From positions 1,666,468 to 1,730,467 of the forward strand of contig NZ_LT605203.1 of assembly GCF_900089495.1 (NCBI RefSeq): 64,000 nucleotides of DNA, given 5' to 3'. Numbering within the stretch: position 1 is the stretch's first letter; each line of letters opens with the position of its first letter. Below are positions 1-8,285 of this stretch, piece after piece. The stretch is from Thiomonas sp. X19. Lineage in GTDB: Bacteria > Pseudomonadota > Gammaproteobacteria > Burkholderiales > Burkholderiaceae_C. The translations under genes and the position numbers were made by a program. A model generated the notes under the pieces. That model worked only from the letters and a program-made list of their open reading frames with translations, ran no database searches and was not told the DNA's origin.

Positions 1-1179
1 ATTTTCGGCAACGGCTACAACAGCAGCACGGGAACCGCAGCCATTTTCATCGCCACAGTGAAGAACGGCGCCTCGGGCACCAACCCGAACGGCCAGACAG
101 GGGCCATTTACGAACTGGATACGGGCGCGGGCCCCAGTTCGGACCCGACCGGCCAGCATCGTGCCAACGGCATCAACTACGTCACCTCGGCCGATCTGGA
201 CGGCGACCACGTCGTCGACTACTTGTACGCCGGCGACCTGTTCGGCAACCTCTGGCGATTCGACGTGAGCAGCTGCAATCCCCCGGGCGTGACCACCACC
301 GGCTGCACGGCCTCGGGCGGATGGGCAGTCTCGAAGTTTGGCGGCACGTCGGCGAAAGCGCTGTTTTCCGCCAAGAACGCGACGTCCACGGCCCAGCCCA
401 TCACCACGCAAGTGCAAGTGCTCTCGGTGCCTTCGCGCGTGGGGCAGCCGCGCATCGAAGTGATGTTCGGCACGGGCAAGAATATCGAAACCGCCGACCA
501 GTTGCCGAACAACTCGCCCACGGGCGTGCAGAGCATCTACGGCGTCTGGGACTGGGATATGAATGGTTGGAATGCGCAGTCCCAGGCGCAGTACACATCC
601 TTGAGCGGCACCCAAAGCATTGCCCGCAGCGTGATGCAGCAACAAGCGGTGCAAGGCGCTTATGACACCAGCGGCCAGGCGTTTGCCGGCACGGGAACGG
701 GCTACCGGACCCTCACCACCAACACCGTGTGCTGGAAGAATTCGTCATCCTGCCCCAACAACAACAACCAGTTGGGCTTCTATCTCGACTTGCCCAGTTC
801 CGGCGAAAGCATCATCTACAACCCGACGCTGGCCTTTGGCACCTTTATCGTCAACAGCACCATTCCCTCGCCCAATTCGCAAGGCCTGAGCTGCTACGCG
901 CCAGCGCCGCCAGGGGGCTGGACCATGGCGATCAACCCGCTCAATGGGGGCGCCTTGCCCAACTCCTTCTTCGCCGACAGCATTGGAAATTTCGTCACCA
1001 TCGGCGGTCAGATCGTCAGTGGCATGTACCTGAACGCAGTGGGCTCCCCGAGTCTCGTCACCGATCAAGGCAAGCCTTACATGATCAACCAGGACAACAG
1101 TGGCAATCCCAATGTGCAGCAGGTCAATCCGGCGCCCAACGGCACTGGCCAGCGCCTGACCTGGACTGAACTGCGCTGA
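1..1179 (+). CDS. pilY1: Type IV pilus tip/assembly protein PilY1, C-terminal part (5' end outside window)
   Basis: The frame is open from the first base, so only the C-terminal part of about 392 residues is present. PilY1 is a large cell-surface protein at the pilus tip that helps pilus extension, adhesion and surface sensing. The fragment has the PilY1-type beta-propeller look: a DLDGDHVVDYLYAGDLFGNL stretch (D-x-D-G-D calcium-site-like, then AGD-x-x-G-N-x-W) and a later FGTGKN motif. The next gene is a prepilin 9 bp downstream, as is usual for minor pilin/pilY1 clusters. The fold-level call is good; the exact paralogue is less sure because the N-terminal von Willebrand part is not visible. 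Confidence 0.85.
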   Translation: MFGNGYNSSTGTAAIFIATVKNGASGTNPNGQTGAIYELDTGAGPSSDPTGQHRANGINYVTSADLDGDHVVDYLYAGDLFGNLWRFDVSSCNPPGVTTTGCTASGGWAVSKFGGTSAKALFSAKNATSTAQPITTQVQVLSVPSRVGQPRIEVMFGTGKNIETADQLPNNSPTGVQSIYGVWDWDMNGWNAQSQAQYTSLSGTQSIARSVMQQQAVQGAYDTSGQAFAGTGTGYRTLTTNTVCWKNSSSCPNNNNQLGFYLDLPSSGESIIYNPTLAFGTFIVNSTIPSPNSQGLSCYAPAPPGGWTMAINPLNGGALPNSFFADSIGNFVTIGGQIVSGMYLNAVGSPSLVTDQGKPYMINQDNSGNPNVQQVNPAPNGTGQRLTWTELR

Positions 1180-1188
1180 GCCGGAGGC

Positions 1189-1623
1189 ATGATGAACAGC
1201 GGTCAAACCCTGCGGGGATTCACCCTCATCGAACTCATGATCGTGGTGGTGGTGATCGCCATCCTGAGCGCCATTGCGCTGCCGGCCTACCAGGACTCGG
1301 TGCGCAAGTCGCGCCGCACCGCGGCCAAGACGGCGGTGCTGGACCTGGCCAGCCGCGAAGAAAGGTTCTACACCACCAACAACGCCTACTCGGCCACGGC
1401 CGCGGACCTGGGCTACAGCGCGCTGCCGGCCGCCGTGCCCGACGCCGCGACCAACGACTTCCAACTCAGCGTCACGGTGGATAACACCACCAGCCCGCCG
1501 TCGTTCACGGCGACGGCCACGGCGCAAGGCGACCAGCAGAACGACGGTTGCGGCAATTTTTCGGTCAACGCGCTGGGCGTGAAAACGGTGAGTGGTGCCC
1601 TGCCCGTCAGCACTTGTTGGTGA
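1189..1623 (+). CDS. pilE: Type IV prepilin, PilE-like minor pilin
   Basis: The 144-residue protein has a short basic leader and a class III prepilin peptidase site, [23 protein letters not shown], with the Glu at +5 of the mature pilin that is needed for assembly. The hydrophobic helix is followed by a soluble domain with two cysteines near the C-terminus (NDGCGNF and the final STCW) that could form the D-loop disulphide. It would be processed by PilD and inserted in the pilus fibre. It lies 9 bp after pilY1 and probably shares its transcript. PilE is used here as the family name of the minor pilin at the end of such clusters, not as the major pilin. Confidence 0.88.
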   Translation: MMNSGQTLRGFTLIELMIVVVVIAILSAIALPAYQDSVRKSRRTAAKTAVLDLASREERFYTTNNAYSATAADLGYSALPAAVPDAATNDFQLSVTVDNTTSPPSFTATATAQGDQQNDGCGNFSVNALGVKTVSGALPVSTCW

Positions 1624-1774
1624 GCAAGCCGGTGCAGCCGCTTTGCCGCGGCCGCACCCAGGGCGACGAGGAGACAACGCACGGCTGCGTGCGTTCGCCT
1701 GCGTGCAGTGCTCCAGCCGCGCCGCAGGGCGCTTGGTGCCGTTGGCGCGCAAGCCCACGGCTACACTGCCGCCC

Positions 1775-2425
1775 ATGCAAGCAGTTCAAGCCCCCATCGT
1801 CATCCTCATCTCCGGCCGCGGCACCAATATGCAGGCCATCGTGCGCGCGTGCACGGCCGAAGCCTGGCCGGCGCGGGTGGCTGCCGTCATCAGCAACCGA
1901 CCGGATGCCGCTGGACTGGGCTTCGCGCGCGAGCTGGGCATTGCCACACACGTGGTCGATCATTGCCAGGCGTCGAACCGCGAGGCCTTCGACGCCGCGC
2001 TGGCCGCATGCATCGATGCTTACGCACCGAAGGCGGTGGCGCTGGCCGGTTTCATGCGCGTGCTCACGCCCGGCTTTGTGCGCCGATATGCCGGCCGCCT
2101 GATCAACATCCATCCCTCGCTCTTGCCCGCGTTCGCGGGCCTGGGCACGCACCGGCGCGCGCTCGATGCCGGGGTGAAGTGGCACGGCGCCACGGTGCAC
2201 CTGGTCACGCCCGATGTGGACCATGGCCCTATCGTCGCCCAGGCCGTCGTGCCCGTGCTGGACGGCGACACCGAAGAATCCCTGGCCGCGCGCGTGCTGG
2301 ACCAGGAGCACCGCATCTATCCCGCAGCGGTGCGTGCCCTGGTGGAAGGACGCTTGCAGGTCCAGGGCCTGCATGTGCGGGTGCTGCCCGCGCCGTGCGC
2401 CCAGCCCCGGCAGGAGGCGGTATGA
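1775..2425 (+). CDS. purN: Phosphoribosylglycinamide formyltransferase
   Basis: PurN transfers the formyl group of 10-formyl-tetrahydrofolate to GAR in step three of purine synthesis, in the cytoplasm. The 216 residues start with the nucleotide-binding strand and loop ILISGRGTNMQAI, then carry the catalytic NIHPSLLP segment (Asn and His) and the VDHGPIVAQ segment with the catalytic Asp. The ATG at 1775 gives the normal family length; the frame is open further upstream but without homology. The stop overlaps the start of the next gene by 4 bp (ATGA), indicating translational coupling. The usual FPGLHTH loop reads FAGLGTH here, a small departure. Confidence 0.95.
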   Translation: MQAVQAPIVILISGRGTNMQAIVRACTAEAWPARVAAVISNRPDAAGLGFARELGIATHVVDHCQASNREAFDAALAACIDAYAPKAVALAGFMRVLTPGFVRRYAGRLINIHPSLLPAFAGLGTHRRALDAGVKWHGATVHLVTPDVDHGPIVAQAVVPVLDGDTEESLAARVLDQEHRIYPAAVRALVEGRLQVQGLHVRVLPAPCAQPRQEAV

Positions 2426-3687
2426 AGCGCCGCGTTCTGGTCAGTACTGCGCGCGAGTTGTTGCGCATCGTGTTGCGCTTCGACCTGCCGGCCGATGTCG
2501 TCATCTCGCGCTATTTCCGCGCCCATCCCCAGCTCGGCCAGCGCGATCGCCATGTCCTGGCCGAGAGCATCTACCAGATCGTGCGCAATCTGCGCCTCTA
2601 CCGCCACCTGGCGCAAGGCGCAAGCGGCGCGCAGGACTTGCACCTGCTCGTGCTCGGCTGGCAGGGCGACGCGCATGGTCAGCTCGACGAGGCCTTTCCA
2701 GCCGAGCTGCTGGCTTGGCGCGAGGGGATTCTCAGGTTCGATTTGTCCACCTTGCCGCCTGAATTGCGCTACAGCCAGCCAGACTGGATGGCGCAGGCGC
2801 TGCAGGCCCGTGGCGACCTGGACGGCGGTGAATTCGAGGCCTTGGCCCAAAGCCTGCTGCAGCCGGCTCCGCTGGATTTGCGCGTCAACCTGCTCAAGAC
2901 CACGCGCGAGGCAGCGTTGGCCGAACTGCGCAGCCTGGGCATCGCCTCCGAAACCATGCGTTATTCGCCCTGGGGCTTGCGTGTGCAGGGCAAGCCGGCG
3001 CTCAACCGCTCGACCCTGTTCACCGAAGGCGCGATCGAAGTGCAGGACGAAGGCAGCCAGTTGCTGGCGCTGCTGCTCGCACCCCGGCGCGGCGAGATGG
3101 TGGCTGACTTCTGCGCCGGCGCCGGCGGCAAGACCCTGGCGTTGGGCGCGATGATGCGCAACACCGGCCGGCTCTATGCCTTCGACGTGGCCGAGCACCG
3201 CCTCGACAAACTGCGCCCGCGCCTGGCGCGCAGCGGCCTGTCGAACGTGTATCCGGTGGTCATTGCCCATGAGCGCGACGACCGCATCCAGCGCCTGGCC
3301 GGGAAACTCGACCGCGTGCTGGTGGACGCTCCCTGCACCGGCACGGGAACCCTGCGCCGCAACCCCGACTTGAAATGGCGCCTGAACGAAGCCGACGTGT
3401 CCAAGCTGGCGGCGCAGCAGGCGTCCATCCTGAAATCGGCGGCCACGCTGCTCAAACCCGGCGGGCGCCTGGTCTATGCCACCTGCAGCCTGTTGCCGGC
3501 CGAGAATTGGAAGATCGTGGCGCAATTCCTGCGTGAGCGGGCCGACTTCACGCTCCACAATGCAGCCGAAACGCTGGCCCACCAGCAAGTGAGCTTCGAG
3601 CCGGCAACGGACAACCTGATGCTGGAATTGCTCCCCCACCGGCACGGTACCGACGGCTTTTTTGCCGCGGTGATGCAACGCGCTTGA
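2422..3687 (+). CDS. RsmB/NOP-family 16S rRNA (cytosine-C5) methyltransferase
   Basis: A 421-residue SAM-dependent RNA m5C methyltransferase. Residues about 1-150 are helical and NusB/RsmB-N-like; residues about 160-421 form the Rossmann domain. SAM motif I is near residue 230 (DFCAGAGGKT). Motif IV, DAPCTGTGTLRRNPDLKW, is near 302 and motif VI, YATCSLLPAEN, near 351. The two cysteines of motifs IV and VI are the release and nucleophile residues of this family. The start overlaps the purN stop by 4 bp. RsmB (position 967) is the likeliest role but the N-terminal domain is divergent, so no symbol is given. Confidence 0.88.
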   Translation: MKRRVLVSTARELLRIVLRFDLPADVVISRYFRAHPQLGQRDRHVLAESIYQIVRNLRLYRHLAQGASGAQDLHLLVLGWQGDAHGQLDEAFPAELLAWREGILRFDLSTLPPELRYSQPDWMAQALQARGDLDGGEFEALAQSLLQPAPLDLRVNLLKTTREAALAELRSLGIASETMRYSPWGLRVQGKPALNRSTLFTEGAIEVQDEGSQLLALLLAPRRGEMVADFCAGAGGKTLALGAMMRNTGRLYAFDVAEHRLDKLRPRLARSGLSNVYPVVIAHERDDRIQRLAGKLDRVLVDAPCTGTGTLRRNPDLKWRLNEADVSKLAAQQASILKSAATLLKPGGRLVYATCSLLPAENWKIVAQFLRERADFTLHNAAETLAHQQVSFEPATDNLMLELLPHRHGTDGFFAAVMQRA

Positions 3688-3915
3688 ACCCCGGCCGCGT
3701 GCGCTGCCAACCATCGGCCGCCATGCTGGCATTGCGGCGCGGTTTCGCACCGGAGCGCCGCTCGGTTCAGGCGCATGGCCTTGTTCCGTGACGGGTCAGT
3801 CTGGGCTCTAAAATAGAAAGATCGGATAACGGCGCGCGCAGCTTCATCTCGCGAGTCCGTGTCGCAGCTTTGTGAGCCGACCCTCACGTTTGAAGTCTTA
3901 CGGATCGCAAGAACA

Positions 3916-5133
3916 ATGTTGAATGGTTTCCTGAACTGGGCGGGGCATGGCGTGTTGCATGCAAGCGCCTGGCAGATCGTGCTCTACACCCTGGTGGTGA
4001 CCCACATCACCATCATCGCCGTCACCGTGTTCCTGCACCGCTCGCAGGCCCACCGCGCCCTGGAACTGCACCCGGCGGTGATGCATTTCTTCCGCCTCTG
4101 GCTCTGGCTCACCACCGGCATGGTGACCAAGGAATGGGTCGCCATCCACCGCAAGCACCACGCCAAATGCGAAACCGTGGACGACCCGCACAGCCCCGTC
4201 GCACGCGGCATTTCCACCGTGCTGTTGCGCGGCTCGGAGTTGTACCGGGCCGAGTCGAAAAACCAGGAAACCCTGGCCAAATTCGGCCGTGGCACGCCCG
4301 ACGACTGGCTGGAGCGCAACGTCTATTCGCGCTTTGTCTGGCAAGGCGTGGGCATCACCCTCATTGCCAACGTCCTCATGTTCGGCGCCATCGGCGGCAC
4401 CATCTGGGCGGTGCAGATGCTGTGGATTCCGATCTGGGCCGCGGGCGTCATCAACGGCCTCGGCCACTGGTGGGGTTACCGCAATTACGCCAGCCGCGAC
4501 AACAGCCACAACGTCTTCCCCTGGGGCATCCTCATCGGTGGCGAGGAACTGCACAACAACCACCACACCTATCCGACCTCGGCCAAACTCTCGCTCAAAT
4601 GGTGGGAGTTCGACATCGGCTGGGCCTATATCCGCCTGCTCTCCTGGTTCGGCCTGGCCAAGGCACGCAAGCTGCCGCCCCAGGCGAAAATCGGCGCGCT
4701 GCAGCCGCATGTGGATCTGGCGCTGGTGCAGACCGTCATCACCAACCGTTACGACCTGATGGCACGCTACGCCCGCGAGATCAAGCGCGCGATGCACGCC
4801 GAACTGCTGCGTGCCCAGGCCGGTATCCGCTCGCAGGGCGCAGGTTCGCGCGGGCAATGGGCGGCGCTGCGCGCCGCGCGCAAACTCGTCACGCGCGAAC
4901 GCGAGACCCTGGATGCGAAGTCGCTTGCGGTGGTCGACGCCGCTGCACAGAACAGCCCGGTGATCGACAAGCTCTTGCGCATGCGCGAAGACCTCAAGGC
5001 CGTTTGGGAGCAGTCCTCGGCCTCTGCCGAGCAAGTGCGCCTGCACCTGCAGGACTGGTGCCAGCGCGCCGAGCAAAGCGGCATTGCGGCGCTGCAGAAC
5101 ATGTCGCTACGTCTGCGCAGCTATCAGGTTTGA
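3916..5133 (+). CDS. Membrane acyl-lipid/acyl-CoA desaturase (DesA-like)
   Basis: A 405-residue integral membrane di-iron desaturase that would introduce a double bond into fatty acyl chains. The three histidine boxes are present: HRSQAH after the first membrane helix, HRKHH, and HNNHH followed by TYP. Hydrophobic segments flank boxes one and two and a helical pair lies before box three. After about residue 270 there is a C-terminal extension of about 130 residues, rich in charged helices, which is often seen in betaproteobacterial members. The ATG at 3916 was chosen over a GTG at 3859 because the conserved N-terminus starts there. A weak -10-like TAAAAT lies at 3809-3814. Confidence 0.88.
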   Translation: MLNGFLNWAGHGVLHASAWQIVLYTLVVTHITIIAVTVFLHRSQAHRALELHPAVMHFFRLWLWLTTGMVTKEWVAIHRKHHAKCETVDDPHSPVARGISTVLLRGSELYRAESKNQETLAKFGRGTPDDWLERNVYSRFVWQGVGITLIANVLMFGAIGGTIWAVQMLWIPIWAAGVINGLGHWWGYRNYASRDNSHNVFPWGILIGGEELHNNHHTYPTSAKLSLKWWEFDIGWAYIRLLSWFGLAKARKLPPQAKIGALQPHVDLALVQTVITNRYDLMARYAREIKRAMHAELLRAQAGIRSQGAGSRGQWAALRAARKLVTRERETLDAKSLAVVDAAAQNSPVIDKLLRMREDLKAVWEQSSASAEQVRLHLQDWCQRAEQSGIAALQNMSLRLRSYQV

Positions 5134-5222
5134 TCTTGTCCCTGATGTGATGCAGGGCTGGCGACACAGCGCGTTTTGCCGGGAGCCAGGCGCCACGACC
5201 GGCGCGCCGTTCACGGCGCCTG

Positions 5223-6368
5223 TTACTGCAATTGTTGCTGCAACACCTTGAGGATGTTCTGCGCGGACTGCTGGCTGCCGGCGCCGGCCTTCACCGCCTG
5301 CACGGTGACTTGTGATACCGAGCCCGCGGGCTGCACCAGGATGCGGAAGTCCTCGGGCTTGACCACGGTCTTGTCGCCACCGAACAGCTTGCTGAGGAAA
5401 CCGCCTTTGTTCTCCTCGGCCTTCAAGGCCTGCGCCGGATTGACGTAACGAATGTCATACGCGCCAGCCGTGCGATTGCGGTCGGTCACCGTGAAGCCGG
5501 CCGTGTTGATGGCCAGCCCCACCTTGCGCCAGGCTTCGTCGAAGCCGTCCTGCACCTGCAGGACGCGCCCGTTGTCGATCAGGCTGGCATGCAGGGCTGT
5601 TGCGGGAGTCGTCACGTCAGCCACGGCGGCCTTGGCCTGGGCTTCATTCATGCCCAGGCGCACCATGAGTTTGCGCAGGAACACGGTGTCCAGTGTCGGG
5701 TCGGGCGTGCCGGGCTGCCAGGTGGTCTGGGTCTTGTCCTGGTTGGTGTAGACCTCCACCATGGTCTGGTGGGTGATGAAAATCTCGGTGCCCTTGCCAT
5801 CCGGCGTGCGTTCGAACACCGTGCGGAAGCGGTCGCGCTCGCCGGTGTCGTACATGCTGTCGAACACCTTGCCGAGGTATTTGCGAATGAAATCTTGCGG
5901 CAGCTTGGCGCGGTTCTCGGCCCAGTCGGTTTCCATCTCGCCGGTGGTCGCATCGGCCTTGGTGAGGTAGAAGCCGTTTTGCTGCCAGAACTCCTTCACC
6001 GTATCCCACAGTTTGTCGGGCGGTGTATCCACCACCAGCCAGCGCTGGCCGCCGGCCTGCTCGATGCGCATGCCGGGGTACTGCGGCAGCACGGCATTGC
6101 TCTGGACGACTTGCGCTTGCTGCGTGGTGACGTTCTGGTAGGCCAGGGCGCTCACCGGTCCGGTCTTGGTGCCGCCCTCGGGCATGGTGTAGCGTTGCTC
6201 GCGCGCCAGTTGCGTGAGGTCGGGCGGCACCACGAGGTCGGGGCCGGCTTTGGCGCTTTCGTAATCGACACTCTTGCCCGTGACGACGGTGTTGAGCGAG
6301 GAACAGCCACCTAGCGAGGCCAGGGCCAGGGCGAGAGCGGACAAATGCAGGACAGGGGTGCGACGCAT
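5223..6368 (-). CDS. bamC: Outer membrane assembly lipoprotein BamC
   Basis: BamC is a lipoprotein of the BAM complex that folds beta-barrel proteins into the outer membrane. The 381-residue product has a short signal peptide ending in the lipobox L-G-G-C, with Cys22 as lipidation site. An unstructured BamD-binding stretch follows, containing the family segment YESAKAGPDLVVPPDLT. Two helix-grip domains then occupy about residues 90-210 and 250-340. It lies 10 bp after dapA on the same strand, the same dapA-bamC order as in Escherichia coli. The longer frame from 6473 lacks a signal peptide, so the ATG at 6368 is the start. Confidence 0.95.
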   Translation of the reverse strand: MRRTPVLHLSALALALASLGGCSSLNTVVTGKSVDYESAKAGPDLVVPPDLTQLAREQRYTMPEGGTKTGPVSALAYQNVTTQQAQVVQSNAVLPQYPGMRIEQAGGQRWLVVDTPPDKLWDTVKEFWQQNGFYLTKADATTGEMETDWAENRAKLPQDFIRKYLGKVFDSMYDTGERDRFRTVFERTPDGKGTEIFITHQTMVEVYTNQDKTQTTWQPGTPDPTLDTVFLRKLMVRLGMNEAQAKAAVADVTTPATALHASLIDNGRVLQVQDGFDEAWRKVGLAINTAGFTVTDRNRTAGAYDIRYVNPAQALKAEENKGGFLSKLFGGDKTVVKPEDFRILVQPAGSVSQVTVQAVKAGAGSQQSAQNILKVLQQQLQ

Positions 6369-6378
6369 GGTGGACGTT

Positions 6379-7266
6379 TCAGTGGTGGACGGGGATGCCC
6401 AGGTCGGCCAAGGCAGCACGAAGGGCATCTTGATGGCTGGACAGCGGCGTGAGCGGCAGGCGCAAGCTGCCACCCATTTTTCCCATGGCGGCGAGTGCCC
6501 ACTTGACGGGAATGGGGTTGGGTTCGATGAACAGCAAACGGTTCAGTTCCATGAGCTTGAAGTGCAGTTGCGCCGCCTCGCTGGCATGGCCGGCGATGGC
6601 GGCCATGCACAACGCGTGCATCGACCGCGGGGCGACGTTGGCGGTGACGCTGACGTTGCCCTGGCCGCCCAGCAGCATGAGCGCCACGGCGGTGGGGTCG
6701 TCGCCCGAGTACACGGCAAAGCCTTGGGGGCGCCTGCGCAGGATTTGCAGCGCACGGTCGATATTGCCGGTGGCTTCCTTGATGCCGACGATGTTCGGCA
6801 CCTCGGCCAGGCGCAGCACGGTCTCGGCCAGCATGTCGGCGACGGTGCGGCCGGGCACGTTGTACAGCACCATGGGGATGTCCACGGCTTCGGCGATGGC
6901 GCGGAAGTGGCGGTAGATGCCTTCCTGCGTCGGCTTGTTGTAGTAGGGCACGACCTGCAGCGTGCAGTCGGCGCCGACGTCCTTGCAGAAGCGCGTCAGC
7001 TCGATGGCCTCGGCCGTGGAATTGGCCCCGGCCCCGGCCATGATGGGCACGCGCCCCGCGGCGTGTTCGACCGCCACGCGGATGATGTCGCGCTGCTCTT
7101 TCACGCTGACCGTGGGCGATTCGCCGGTGGTGCCGACCACGCCGATGCAATCGGTGCCTTCGGCGATGTGCCAGTCGATGAGCTTGCGCAGGGCGTCGAA
7201 ATCGACGCTGCCGTCATCACCCATGGGTGTGACCAGGGCCACGATACTGCCGGTGATTGGGTTCAT
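6379..7266 (-). CDS. dapA: 4-hydroxy-tetrahydrodipicolinate synthase
   Basis: DapA condenses pyruvate with aspartate semialdehyde, the first committed step towards diaminopimelate and lysine. The 295-residue TIM-barrel has the GTTGES loop (residues 45-50), catalytic Tyr135 in VLYNVPGR and the Schiff-base Lys163 in GIKEATG, all at the normal spacing. It sits between a small methyltransferase gene 30 bp upstream and bamC 10 bp downstream, so the three are probably one transcript. Confidence 0.97.
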   Translation of the reverse strand: MNPITGSIVALVTPMGDDGSVDFDALRKLIDWHIAEGTDCIGVVGTTGESPTVSVKEQRDIIRVAVEHAAGRVPIMAGAGANSTAEAIELTRFCKDVGADCTLQVVPYYNKPTQEGIYRHFRAIAEAVDIPMVLYNVPGRTVADMLAETVLRLAEVPNIVGIKEATGNIDRALQILRRRPQGFAVYSGDDPTAVALMLLGGQGNVSVTANVAPRSMHALCMAAIAGHASEAAQLHFKLMELNRLLFIEPNPIPVKWALAAMGKMGGSLRLPLTPLSSHQDALRAALADLGIPVHH

Positions 7267-7296
7267 GCGGGGTTCATGCCACGCTGGAGATGAAGC

Positions 7297-7911
7297 CTAC
7301 AGATTGTACTTGGCGGGAAGCGCCGCAGTGCCTGCCGCGGCGTGGTGCGGGGGCGCGGGCTCGCGCACCGCGCACACCCGCTGGATGAAGGCGGGTTTGG
7401 GCGCATCGACATAGCCGTCCTCATAGGCCACCACACGCAGCGCAGGGCGCACCAGGTCCAGCAACTCGCCGGGGCGCAGCAGGAAGTCCGGGTTGCTGGG
7501 TTTGCCCACGCTGGCATTGCCGAGTGCGAAGGTCTCATAGATGAGCACACCCCCCGGAGCCACGGCCGCCACGATCTGCGGCAGCAGCGCACGCCACAGG
7601 TAGTTGGCGACGATCACGCCGCCGAAGGTCTGCGTCGCATAGGGCCAGTCACCCGCTTCCAGGTCCGCCACACGGACCTGGGCGATGGCACGCAGCGGCG
7701 CCACGGCCTGGGCATCGCGATCCACCGCGTGCACCGCATGGCCGCGCTCGGCCAGCAGGCGCACATGGCGGCCACTGCCGCAGGCCACGTCGAGCACCGA
7801 GGCGGCGGGTGCGATGAGCGGGGCAAAGCGCAGCACCCAGGGCGAAGGCGCGAGTTGCGCGTGTCGTGCATCGGCTGCGTCGAGGCCAGGATGGTGGGAA
7901 GGCGGAGTCAT
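7297..7911 (-). CDS. Class I SAM-dependent methyltransferase, substrate unknown
   Basis: A 204-residue protein with a single Rossmann methyltransferase fold. SAM motif I reads VLDVACGSGRHVRLLAERGH (about residues 43-62), followed by the acidic end of strand two (AVDRDAQA). The post-motif GGVIVANYLWRALLP and GGVLIYETFA segments resemble the TehB/YidC-neighbour type found near dapA in Burkholderiales. The ATG at 7911 was chosen because the upstream extension to 8052 is not conserved-looking. It is the first gene of the dapA-bamC group. The substrate cannot be read from the sequence. Confidence 0.75.
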   Translation of the reverse strand: MTPPSHHPGLDAADARHAQLAPSPWVLRFAPLIAPAASVLDVACGSGRHVRLLAERGHAVHAVDRDAQAVAPLRAIAQVRVADLEAGDWPYATQTFGGVIVANYLWRALLPQIVAAVAPGGVLIYETFALGNASVGKPSNPDFLLRPGELLDLVRPALRVVAYEDGYVDAPKPAFIQRVCAVREPAPPHHAAAGTAALPAKYNL

Positions 7912-8285
7912 GGGTGTGCGGCGCGGGAAGTGAGTCGCGACATTCAAGCAGAATCGGCCCGGCCCGGGTTTGCCGCCCACCAACCTCCACCAACCCAAGT
8001 CGGGCAAGCCGCCAGGCGTGGCTCTTAGAATTCCGGCGCTTGAAGTCATCAAGACAGGCTCGGCTTGGTCTTGTCAAGTCTTGTTAACGTCTTTTCAGCC
8101 GGCCCCTCGCTGCTGAATTTTTGGGCAGGCCCGAGCCGAGCCGCATGGAATCAAGGTTTTCGGCTTCCGGCCTGGTGCTCTATCCCCATCAGGTGGGGAT
8201 AAGTTTTTGCGCCAACGCAACCGGCAGGGCCAGCCGGACACCCCTGACGCTTGTCCACAATGTCCTCGTCTTATCCACAATCCCC
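7912..8285 (+). promoter_or_regulatory. Divergent intergenic region upstream of parE with two DnaA-box-like sites
   Basis: This 374-bp gap separates the leftward methyltransferase-dapA-bamC group from rightward parE and must hold both promoters. A perfect E. coli-type DnaA box, TTATCCACA, lies at 8271-8279, six bases before the parE start. A one-mismatch copy, TTGTCCACA, lies at 8251-8259, 20 bp away in the same orientation. Farther upstream, 8071-8086 contains the short direct repeat TCTTGTCAAGTCTTGT. No gene was seen. The DnaA interpretation rests on sequence match only. Confidence 0.45.

Noticed and set aside
8251..8279. Replication origin at the DnaA boxes
   Set aside because: Only two boxes, no A+T-rich unwinding region, and no dnaA, dnaN or parAB genes nearby. 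A regulatory role is more likely.
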